Positions 42,316-50,013 of a stretch of DNA of 64,000 nt are shown here, in pieces. The stretch covers positions 124,001 through 188,000 of the forward strand of contig JAUHJS010000008.1 of the NCBI GenBank assembly GCA_030412945.1, given 5' to 3'. A program made the position numbers and the translations under genes. Position 1 is the first letter of the stretch. Each line of letters starts with the position of its first letter. This DNA comes from Shiella aurantiaca (GTDB lineage: Bacteria; Bacteroidota; Bacteroidia; Cytophagales; Cyclobacteriaceae). The notes beneath the pieces are model-generated. The model had not been told where the DNA came from and did no database searches. It was given only the letters and a program-made list of their open reading frames with translations.

Positions 42316-44706
42316 ATGAAAAAGTACTTCGCATTTCTTTTAACATTTTTAGTCCTCGGAACCGGGGCCACTTGGGCACAGTCCGGTATTATTCGAGGTA
42401 AAGTTTTTAACAAATTAAATAATGAATCGGTGCCCTTTGCCAATGTGGTCATTCAGGGAACTACCACCGGAGCCAGCACCGACCTTGACGGCAAATATGA
42501 AATCAAAAACCTACAACCGGGGCTTTACAACCTTGAAGTAAGTTACATTGGCTACGAAACCCAAGTACTTTTTGAAATAGAGGTAACGAATGCCCGCCCC
42601 GCCATTGCCGACTTCGCTTTAAACGAATCGGCTACTAAGCTTGACGAGGTGCAGGTAACCGCTGACCCTTTTCGCAAAACCGAGGAAAGCCCTGTTTCGC
42701 TTCGGTCTATTGGTGCGAACGAAATCCGCAGAAACCCTGGAGGAAACCGCGATATCTCTCGTGTGATTCGCTCATTGCCCGGGGTGGCCAGCACACCTTC
42801 TTTCCGCAACGACATTATTATACGCGGGGGTGCACCCAGCGAAAACCGCTACTTTTTAGATGGAATCGAAGTACCCAACATCAACCACTTTCAAACGCAG
42901 GGCTCTTCAGGTGGTCCGGTAGGTTTGATTAATGTGGACTTTATCAAAGAAGTAAACTTTTACAGCGGGGCCTTTCCGGCCGCCCGTGGCAATGCCCTTA
43001 GCTCGGTATTTGACTTTGTACAAAAAGATGGCCGTGACGATAAGCTGACTTTCAACGGCATAGTGGGCGCTTCCGACCTTGGTATGACCTTAGAAGGCCC
43101 TGTGGGCGATAATGCAACTTTCATTTTTTCTGTGCGCAGATCCTATCTGCAATTTCTGTTCAAAGCGCTGGGCTTACCTTTCTTACCCATTTATAATGAC
43201 TACCAATTCAAGTATAAAGTGAAGCTGGATGATAAAAATCAATTGTCTATCATCAGCCTCGGTGCCTTAGATAATTTTGAGCTTAACCTCGATGCCAACG
43301 AAACCGAAGAGCAACGCTATATCTTGAATTTCCTGCCCGTAACCGAGCAGTGGAATTATACCATTGGCGCCAAATACGAGCGCTTCCGCGATAAGGGTTT
43401 CAGTACCTTGGTGCTCAGCCGAAATATGCTGAACAATACCATTACCAAATATGCCAATAACGATGATTCCGACCCCGATAATCTCTTGCAAGACTACCTC
43501 TCGCAAGAAATAGAGAACAAGCTACGTTGGGAAGAATACATTGAGCAAAACGGTTTCAAAATCAGCTTTGGAGCGGGATTTGAACAAGCCAAATACAATG
43601 TAGACCTCACGCAGCAAGTAATTGTGCCTAATCAGTCGCCTTTGCTGTTGGATTTCACCAGCGATTTGCAATTTTATAAATGGGCGGTTTTTGGTACGCT
43701 TAGTCGCAGCTTCTGGGCAGATCGTCTGAGCCTTTCACTGGGCATGCGTGCGGATGCCAATAGCTATGGTACACAAATGAAAAACCTCCTCGATCAGTTT
43801 TCGCCCCGTTTCTCTGCCTCTTATGCTTTCGCCCCGCAGTGGAGTCTGAATTTCAATGCCGGACAATATTACCAACTGCCAAGCTACCCAGCTTTGGGCT
43901 ATCGCGATGCTAGCGGTACGCTTGTAAATCAGGATAAACTCAAATACCTACGTTCGCGCCACTTGGTAGCGGGTGTGGAGCGCAGCCTCAATACCAATAC
44001 CCGGATAACGGTAGAAGGATTTTACAAATGGTATGATCAGTATCCCTTGTCTGTAGAAAAAGGCATTTCGCTGGCCAATCTAGGGGCCGATTTCGGGGTA
44101 ATTGGTAATGAAGAACTTGTATCTACCAGCGAAGGTCGTAGCTATGGGATGGAGTTTCTGGCTCAGCAAAAGCTCTCGCGCGGCTTCTATGGTATTGTGG
44201 CGTATACTTTGGTGCGCTCTGAATTTACCGATGCTTTGGGCAACTACGCCCCTAGCAGCTGGGATTACCGTCACCTTATCAGCCTTACAGGCGGTAAAAA
44301 ATTCAAGAAAGACTGGGAAATCGGGATGCGCTGGCTCTTTAGCGGTGGTGCACCATTCACTCCTTATAACGTAGACGAAACGGTACGTATGGAAAACTGG
44401 GATATCAGCGGAGCTCCAGTAGTCAATTATCAATTGCTGAACTCACAGCGCATTCAGCCCTACCATCAGCTGGATTTCCGTGTGGATAAGAAACTCTTCT
44501 TCGATCGCTGGAGTCTTAACCTCTACTTTGATGTGCAAAATGCCTATGGCTACACTTTTGAGCAGCAAGACAACATTGATGTGGTGCGCGATGCCAATGG
44601 CATGCCTGTAGAAGACCCTAACCGCCCGGGCTATTATCAACCCAAATTCCTGAAAAATACGGCTGGTATCACGCAGCCCACTTTGGGGATTATCGTGGAA
44701 CTGTAA
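42316..44706 (+). CDS. TonB-dependent receptor with carboxypeptidase-regulatory-like domain
   Basis: A 796-residue outer-membrane receptor. Signal peptide at residues 1 to 21 (YFAFLLTFLVLGTGATWAQ), CarboxypepD_reg-like domain to about 110 (RGKVFNKLNNESVPFANVVI, DLDGKYEIKNLQPGLYNLEV), plug domain near 120 to 240 (RDISRVIRSLPGVASTPSF, IIIRGGAPSENRYFLDGIEV), then the beta-barrel ending in an aromatic-poor strand TQPTLGIIVEL. It imports a ligand using TonB energy; no SusD partner is encoded next to it, so it is not a standard polysaccharide-utilisation pair. The divergent MarR-type gene is the likely regulator. Confidence 0.92.
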   Translation: MKKYFAFLLTFLVLGTGATWAQSGIIRGKVFNKLNNESVPFANVVIQGTTTGASTDLDGKYEIKNLQPGLYNLEVSYIGYETQVLFEIEVTNARPAIADFALNESATKLDEVQVTADPFRKTEESPVSLRSIGANEIRRNPGGNRDISRVIRSLPGVASTPSFRNDIIIRGGAPSENRYFLDGIEVPNINHFQTQGSSGGPVGLINVDFIKEVNFYSGAFPAARGNALSSVFDFVQKDGRDDKLTFNGIVGASDLGMTLEGPVGDNATFIFSVRRSYLQFLFKALGLPFLPIYNDYQFKYKVKLDDKNQLSIISLGALDNFELNLDANETEEQRYILNFLPVTEQWNYTIGAKYERFRDKGFSTLVLSRNMLNNTITKYANNDDSDPDNLLQDYLSQEIENKLRWEEYIEQNGFKISFGAGFEQAKYNVDLTQQVIVPNQSPLLLDFTSDLQFYKWAVFGTLSRSFWADRLSLSLGMRADANSYGTQMKNLLDQFSPRFSASYAFAPQWSLNFNAGQYYQLPSYPALGYRDASGTLVNQDKLKYLRSRHLVAGVERSLNTNTRITVEGFYKWYDQYPLSVEKGISLANLGADFGVIGNEELVSTSEGRSYGMEFLAQQKLSRGFYGIVAYTLVRSEFTDALGNYAPSSWDYRHLISLTGGKKFKKDWEIGMRWLFSGGAPFTPYNVDETVRMENWDISGAPVVNYQLLNSQRIQPYHQLDFRVDKKLFFDRWSLNLYFDVQNAYGYTFEQQDNIDVVRDANGMPVEDPNRPGYYQPKFLKNTAGITQPTLGIIVEL

Positions 44707-44725
44707 CCTGATTCTAATTCAACCT

Positions 44726-44776
44726 AAAACAAAAGCCCTCTCCACAAATAGTGATGAAGAGGGCTTTTGTTTTAGT
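44726..44776. terminator. Bidirectional terminator
   Basis: AAAACAAAAGCCCTCT pairs with AGAGGGCTTTTGTTTT across an 18-base loop. It serves the TonB receptor (plus) and the M24 peptidase (minus), whose stop at 44772 lies inside the right arm. Confidence 0.82.
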
Positions 44777-46121
44777 AGGTTTCTTTAAGCGGCTTCCCTA
44801 TCAATAAGAACTCACGCTGGCGGCCATCGATATAGCGTACCTCTTTCCCATCAAAGAAAGCTTCCTCCTCCAGCATAATGCGGATTTCCTTGTTCCACTC
44901 TTTGATAAAAGTAGCATTGTTCAGTTCAATGGAATAGGCGGTATTCGGATACAGCGGGTAATCGCCCGTGTGGGGTACGCCTCCCTGCTGATCCCACAGG
45001 CCGATGGTGGGTCCGGCCGCATGACCATGAAAACCAATAGGATGCGTATATATACTAGGCTTCAACCCTTTCTTGATGGCTTCCTCTCGGGTATTTTTCA
45101 AGATTTGATTGCCCGTTTGGCCAGTGGCAAAGTGGCTCAGGAAGATATCTTGCAATTGATTAGCCTCGGCCAAGGCTTTCTTGAGGTATTCAGGTGCATC
45201 TGTTTCTCCTGGGCGCAGTATATAGGCATGTTGCTGGGTATCGGTATGGAGACGCAGGTAATAAATCCCAAAATCTACATGGAGCAAGTCTCCGGCTTGG
45301 ATTACATTATTCTCAGGGCGTGAAGAAAAGGAGCGAAGATGGTCAAAAGACTCCGGGTCGGCCCTTTGTATGCTTACGCTAGGGTGAAACCAATCGTTGA
45401 GTTGGAGTTCCGATACGCGCTGGCGAAACCACCACACCACATCTTCGGTGGTAGTAATGCCCGGATGGATGACTTTATCGGAAAAGCCCTCGGCAATAAT
45501 TTGGTGGGCTATGCGGCAAATACGCGGATAAATGGCCTGTTCGGAAGTGCTGCGCGTTTCGAGCCAGCCAATGGCCAAAGTCTCGGCACTTACCACCTTT
45601 TCGTTGAAATTTTTGGGCAAATGGTTGATGAGTGCCTCAAACTCCGAGGCGGTGATGCCATCGGCCAAAGCAAAGTGAGTCGATTTATTGAGGGCGATTT
45701 TTTTAGGGTTGCGTTCCGTTATGATTTCAGCCAGTCGTTTCCATTGGTTGGGTTCTTTTTCAGGATCCCAGGCCTTCTTAAACACGGTACCTACATCGTA
45801 ACGCGCCACAGCCAAGCATTCCACACCTTTGGCTTCTCCTTGATCAAAAAACACCAAAATGGTGCGCCTGCGAGCGGCATGCCATGTGGCAGGTAGCAAG
45901 GTCTCAATCACCGGATCTTCATTATACTCGCGGGCCACTACCACCCACATGTCAATCTGCGATTTGCGCATAAGTGCAGGTAATACGGTTTTTACTCGTT
46001 CTTCCAGAATTTGATCAATGACACGGGCTTGTTCGCGCAGCGGTAGGATTTCGTAATCAGACTGCGCCTTGAGGCTTTGAAAAGTGGCCACAAGGGTAAT
46101 AAAGAGGACAAGTTTTTTCAT
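44772..46121 (-). CDS. Secreted M24-family metallopeptidase (Xaa-Pro aminopeptidase-like)
   Basis: A 449-residue exported enzyme, started at the ATG at 46121 because MKKLVLFITLVATFQSLKAQ is a signal peptide; the longer frame adds 33 residues. The M24 pita-bread domain has the five metal ligands in order: LLHVDFGIYYLRLHTD (two Asp), YTHPIGFHGHAAGP (His), YSIELNNATF (Glu) and RIMLEEEAFF (Glu). The N-terminal creatinase-like half precedes it. It probably trims N-terminal dipeptides with proline in the periplasm. Convergent with the TonB receptor gene. Confidence 0.87.
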   Translation of the reverse strand: MKKLVLFITLVATFQSLKAQSDYEILPLREQARVIDQILEERVKTVLPALMRKSQIDMWVVVAREYNEDPVIETLLPATWHAARRRTILVFFDQGEAKGVECLAVARYDVGTVFKKAWDPEKEPNQWKRLAEIITERNPKKIALNKSTHFALADGITASEFEALINHLPKNFNEKVVSAETLAIGWLETRSTSEQAIYPRICRIAHQIIAEGFSDKVIHPGITTTEDVVWWFRQRVSELQLNDWFHPSVSIQRADPESFDHLRSFSSRPENNVIQAGDLLHVDFGIYYLRLHTDTQQHAYILRPGETDAPEYLKKALAEANQLQDIFLSHFATGQTGNQILKNTREEAIKKGLKPSIYTHPIGFHGHAAGPTIGLWDQQGGVPHTGDYPLYPNTAYSIELNNATFIKEWNKEIRIMLEEEAFFDGKEVRYIDGRQREFLLIGKPLKETY

Positions 46122-46231
46122 ACGAGGCAGAGGGTTTGAAGAAAGATACAAAAAAATGCGAAGCCCCGCTGATGGAATCGGACGAGAGGCGCATGCATTG
46201 GTTTTTTGGTCAATTCCCACTTACTTGCAGC

Positions 46232-47008
46232 ATGGCTATTGCATTTTTTGATTCAGGGATTGGCGGACTGTCCGTGTTGCAGGTGGCGCGCAAGCGACTT
46301 CCTCAAGAAGACTTTATCTATTTTGCCGATACCCTGCACGTGCCGTATGGTAGCAAGTCGCGCGAAGAGGTGAAGGAATTTGTAATGGAAGCTGCAGAGC
46401 ATTTGGTGAGTCTGGGCATTAAAGCCTTGGTAGTGGCCTGCAATACCGCTACTAGCATAGCTATCAAAGAGTTACGTGCCCGCTACGATTTTCCCATCAT
46501 TGGCATGGAACCGGCCGTAAAACCCGCCATTGAAAAATATGCCCCCGCCCAAAAGCGCATATTAGTATTGGCAACCGCACTTACCCTAAAAGAAGACAAA
46601 TACCATCAACTGGTATCCCATATCGATCATTTGCAGTTGGCCGATGCTTGCCCCATGCCGGGCTTGGTTCAGCTGGCGGAGCAATTGGATTTTTCCGAAG
46701 CCTCCGTTAAGCGGTATTTACAAGAAACCCTAGGTGCTGTTGATTGGAAACAATATGGCGCACTGGTGTTGGGATGTACGCATTTCCCCTTTTTTCGCCC
46801 TCATTTACAAGCCTATTTGCCCTCCCATATCGAGATTATTGATGGCAATTTGGGAACGGTGAATCATTTGATACAAACTCTCTCGGCCAAAGGCCAAATT
46901 AAACAGGAAGGAAAGGGTTCTTTGCGACTTCTTTCTTCTTTAAAGGACGCCCAAGAAGCCCAGCGCATGCAAAAGGCATTGGACTATTTGGAGAAGGTGT
47001 TCCCATAA
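46232..47008 (+). CDS. murI: Glutamate racemase
   Basis: A 258-residue MurI, which makes D-glutamate for peptidoglycan. I start at the ATG at 46232 (MAIAFFDSGIGGLSVLQVAR); the frame open from 46136 adds 32 unrelated residues from a TTG. The two catalytic cysteines are in VVACNTATSIAIKEL near residue 74 and LVLGCTHFPFFRPH near 182; FFDSGIGG and YFADTLHVPYGSKS are standard. All key residues are present. Confidence 0.95.
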   Translation: MAIAFFDSGIGGLSVLQVARKRLPQEDFIYFADTLHVPYGSKSREEVKEFVMEAAEHLVSLGIKALVVACNTATSIAIKELRARYDFPIIGMEPAVKPAIEKYAPAQKRILVLATALTLKEDKYHQLVSHIDHLQLADACPMPGLVQLAEQLDFSEASVKRYLQETLGAVDWKQYGALVLGCTHFPFFRPHLQAYLPSHIEIIDGNLGTVNHLIQTLSAKGQIKQEGKGSLRLLSSLKDAQEAQRMQKALDYLEKVFP

Positions 47009-47056
47009 GTGTAGCCCCTCTATGAATTCTCGAAATTCCTTGTAAATTTGACTCTC

Positions 47057-47626
47057 ATGGAATTTTTCGAAACCCTCGACCCGCTTTTGCGCACCTTCTG
47101 GTACATTGCCATTCCGGTGAGCTTTATTTTCGTTTTTCAGGTATTGATGACTTTCGCAGGCAGCGATGCTTACGAAGGGCTTTCGGCCGATTTTGATGGT
47201 AATCTGGAAGCCGATTTCGACACCCCTTTGCAGCTTTTCTCCTTCCGCAACCTTACCAATTTTTTGATTGGTTTTAGCTGGACGGGCATATCCTTGTACG
47301 AATCCATTGCCAACCCCTATGTGCTTATAGGCATAGCTTTGGCGGTGGGCTTGGCCTTTGTGTACGTGTTTTTTGCGGTGATACGTCAGGTGCAGAAACT
47401 AGCCGAAGACAACTCTTTCAAAATCAGCAGCACCGTAAACCGCATGGCAGATGTTTACCTTAGTATTCCGGCAAACATGAAGGGAAAGGGAAAGGTGATG
47501 CTGAGCGTAAAAGGCTCCGTGCGCGAGCTCGATGCCATGACGGAGGGCGAAGCTTTGGAATCGGGCCGGACCGTAAAAATTATTAGAATTGAAAGTGAAA
47601 ATATACTCATCGTAGAAGCCTTATAA
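47057..47626 (+). CDS. NfeD-like membrane protein partnering flotillin
   Basis: A 189-residue protein, started at the ATG at 47057 (MEFFETLDPLLRTFWYIAIP); the TTG at 47048 overlaps the promoter box. It has three membrane segments (near 16 to 35, 75 to 95, 98 to 118) and a C-terminal OB-like domain (GKGKVMLSVKGSVRELDAMT, VKIIRIESENILIVEAL), the layout of YuaF-type NfeD proteins. It is encoded 10 bases before a flotillin gene, as in the Bacillus yuaF-yuaG pair, where both form membrane microdomains. A TAAATTTG box at 47043-47050 would start transcription at or next to the ATG. Confidence 0.85.
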   Translation: MEFFETLDPLLRTFWYIAIPVSFIFVFQVLMTFAGSDAYEGLSADFDGNLEADFDTPLQLFSFRNLTNFLIGFSWTGISLYESIANPYVLIGIALAVGLAFVYVFFAVIRQVQKLAEDNSFKISSTVNRMADVYLSIPANMKGKGKVMLSVKGSVRELDAMTEGEALESGRTVKIIRIESENILIVEAL

Positions 47627-47636
47627 CCCACACCTT

Positions 47637-49184
47637 ATGTCACCTATTATTATAATCGTAATTGCCGCGGTAGTACTGTTTGTTACTATTTCGGCCTTGG
47701 TATCGCGCTATAAGCGCTGCCCTTCTGATAAAATCTTGGTCATCTATGGCCGCACAGGTGGTTCCTCGGCTCGCTGTATCCATGGAGGCGGTGCTTTTAT
47801 CTGGCCTGTTATTCAAGATTATGCCTTTTTGGACCTTAAGCCTTTGTCTATTGAGGCCAACCTTACCAATGCGCTGAGCCGCCAGAATATCCGTGTGGAT
47901 GTGCCTTGCCGCTTTACGATTGCCATCTCCACCGAGGCTGATAATATGAATACCGCTGCGGAACGCCTATTGGGGCTTACTTCGGAGCAAATTCAAGAGT
48001 TGGCAAAAGATATCTTATTTGGTCAGTTGCGCTTGGTAATTGCCACCATGACGATTGAAGAAATCAACTCCGACCGCGATAAGTTTTTGGACAACATTTC
48101 AAAAAACGTAGACAGTGAATTGAAAAAAATTGGTTTGAAGCTGATCAACGTAAACGTAACCGATATCAAAGATGAGTCGGGTTATATCGAAGCATTGGGT
48201 AAAGAAGCTGCAGCCAAAGCCATCAACGAGGCCAAAGTAAGTGTGGCCGAGCAAGAAAAAATCGGGGAGACCGGAAAGGCCATGGCCGACCGCGAAAAAG
48301 ACACGCAAATAGCCGAAACCCATCGTGATCGCGATGTGAAAATCGCCATCACGCAAAAGGATAAAGAAATCAGTATTGCCTCGGCCAAAAAAGATGAATC
48401 CATTGGTAAGGCTGAGGCTGAGCGCGATACCCGTGTAAAAACTTCCGAGGCCAATGCCATTGCCATCAAAGGGGAAAACGAAGCCCGAATCGCCATTGCG
48501 CAATCGGAAGCCCAAAGAAGGGAGAAAGAAGCCGAAGCCCTACGTATTGCTTTAGCTTCTGAAAAAGTGCAGCAAGCCAAAGCCTTGGAAGAAGCCTACC
48601 AAGCGGAACAAAAGGCGGAAGCAGCCCGTGCCGAGCGTGAGCGTTCTACTCAGAATGCCAACGTGGTGATTCCGGCCGAAATTGCCAAACAGCGTGCCAT
48701 CATCGAGGCCCAAGCCGAAGCAGAGCGTATCCGTGAGCAGGCCAAAGGGGAAGCCGATGCAATATATGCCAAAATGGAAGCCGAGGCGAAAGGTTTGTTT
48801 GAAATCTTGACCAAGCAGGCGGAAGGATATAAAGAAGTAGTAAGCGCTGCTGGAGGAGATCCTACCAAAGCCTTCCAATTGCTATTGATAGAGAAACTTC
48901 CTGAGTTGGTGAAAACGCAGGTGGAAGCCGTGAAGAATATCAAAATTGATAAAATTACCGTATGGGATTCGGGAAATGCAGCCAATGAAAACGGTAATTC
49001 TTCTACCGCCAATTTTGTATCGGGCATGATGAAAACTGTACCTCCTCTCAACGATCTCTTTAACATGGCGGGACTCAATCTTCCCACCTATTTAAAAGGA
49101 AATGACCCAGAAGCACCCGAAGCTGAGAAGCCAGCAGAAGGCACCAAGGTAGAAGATAAAGAGAAAAAGCCTAAGAATAAATAA
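47637..49184 (+). CDS. Flotillin-family protein
   Basis: A 515-residue flotillin (YuaG/FloT-like). An N-terminal membrane segment (IIIIVIAAVVLFVTISAL) is followed by the SPFH domain (KILVIYGRTGGSSARCIHGG, IRVDVPCRFTIAISTEADNM, ILFGQLRLVIATMTIEEINS) and a long alanine/glutamate coiled coil from about residue 200 to 400. The C-terminus is a charged tail rich in Glu, Pro and Lys. Flotillins scaffold membrane domains and influence signalling and secretion. Encoded 10 bases after its NfeD-like partner. Confidence 0.93.
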   Translation: MSPIIIIVIAAVVLFVTISALVSRYKRCPSDKILVIYGRTGGSSARCIHGGGAFIWPVIQDYAFLDLKPLSIEANLTNALSRQNIRVDVPCRFTIAISTEADNMNTAAERLLGLTSEQIQELAKDILFGQLRLVIATMTIEEINSDRDKFLDNISKNVDSELKKIGLKLINVNVTDIKDESGYIEALGKEAAAKAINEAKVSVAEQEKIGETGKAMADREKDTQIAETHRDRDVKIAITQKDKEISIASAKKDESIGKAEAERDTRVKTSEANAIAIKGENEARIAIAQSEAQRREKEAEALRIALASEKVQQAKALEEAYQAEQKAEAARAERERSTQNANVVIPAEIAKQRAIIEAQAEAERIREQAKGEADAIYAKMEAEAKGLFEILTKQAEGYKEVVSAAGGDPTKAFQLLLIEKLPELVKTQVEAVKNIKIDKITVWDSGNAANENGNSSTANFVSGMMKTVPPLNDLFNMAGLNLPTYLKGNDPEAPEAEKPAEGTKVEDKEKKPKNK

Positions 49185-49239
49185 GTTATGGGCATCTAGG
49201 AAACGAAAAAACTGACGGATCTTAATAAAGGAACCTTTT

Positions 49240-49794
49240 ATGAGTAAATTAAAGAATAGTTCACTTTTAGTGATTGTAATTCTCTTATTTTGCTGCATTA
49301 CATATTGTAAAGGTCAGGATTCAATCTTAGAAGAAGTTAAACATTTCATCCCTAAATCAGCAATTCAGAATGAAATCAGAGTGTTTAAAGGTGATTTGAA
49401 TCGGGATGACTTAGAGGATATCATTTTACGATTTAAACTGACAAACGAACCAGAATACCAAGAACATGTCTACCTCTTAATAGGACAAAAAAATGGAAAA
49501 TATGAGTTAGGTGCTAAAAATGATTCTCTTGAATTTGATAATGTTGATGGAACTGTTTTTGATAAAATTGTTATAAAAAACGGCTATTTTTCACTTGAAT
49601 ATATAGGATATGGTAATACATCGGGCAGCTACGAAATCATTACCTTCAAATATTCAGATATTGATAAGAGTTGGTATTTACATCGTAAAGGTTCTAAGTT
49701 AATTCATAGATATTTTACAGAGGGAGATCTAAAAGAAAATATAAGTACTCAAAAAGATTTTGGAAAAATTTTATTTCAAGATTATTCATATTAA
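49240..49794 (+). CDS. AT-rich orphan gene, exported hypothetical protein
   Basis: A 184-residue protein with a signal peptide (SSLLVIVILLFCCITYCKG; a lipobox-like Cys is possible). The mature part has FKGDLNRDDLEDIILRFKL, a calcium-loop or FG-GAP-like DxNxDxxxD string, then GKYELGAKNDSLEFDNVDGT. Base composition is visibly more AT-rich than that of both neighbours and codons end mostly in A or T, which suggests acquisition by transfer. No mobile element is seen beside it. Similar small FG-GAP-like proteins occur as orphan or immunity-type genes, but I cannot assign a role. Confidence 0.7.
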   Translation: MSKLKNSSLLVIVILLFCCITYCKGQDSILEEVKHFIPKSAIQNEIRVFKGDLNRDDLEDIILRFKLTNEPEYQEHVYLLIGQKNGKYELGAKNDSLEFDNVDGTVFDKIVIKNGYFSLEYIGYGNTSGSYEIITFKYSDIDKSWYLHRKGSKLIHRYFTEGDLKENISTQKDFGKILFQDYSY

Positions 49795-49960
49795 GTAGGC
49801 TGTTCTCCATTAAACAAAAAAACTCCCCATAACAGTGTGTTTATTCAATAGGGATTTTGTGGGTTAAATTCTTTCAATGGGTTTAGCTACTTTGCTAAGG
49901 GAAACAGTGACTCAATTCGATGACCCTACTGAGTATAAAATGAGCGGTATCACCAAAAAC

Positions 49961-49997
49961 AAAAAACCACCTCCCAGCAATGGGAGGTGGTTTTTTT
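49961..49997. terminator. Bidirectional terminator
   Basis: AAAAAACCACCTCCCA, loop GCAA, TGGGAGGTGGTTTTTTT; a 16-bp stem between the AT-rich gene and the convergent M14 peptidase. The stretch 49795-49960 before it holds nothing I recognise. Confidence 0.88.
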
Positions 49998-50013
49998 ATG
50001 GATTCATATTCTC

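Noticed and set aside
42316..44706. SusC of a polysaccharide-utilisation locus
   Set aside because: No SusD-like lipoprotein, glycoside hydrolase or hybrid regulator is encoded nearby.
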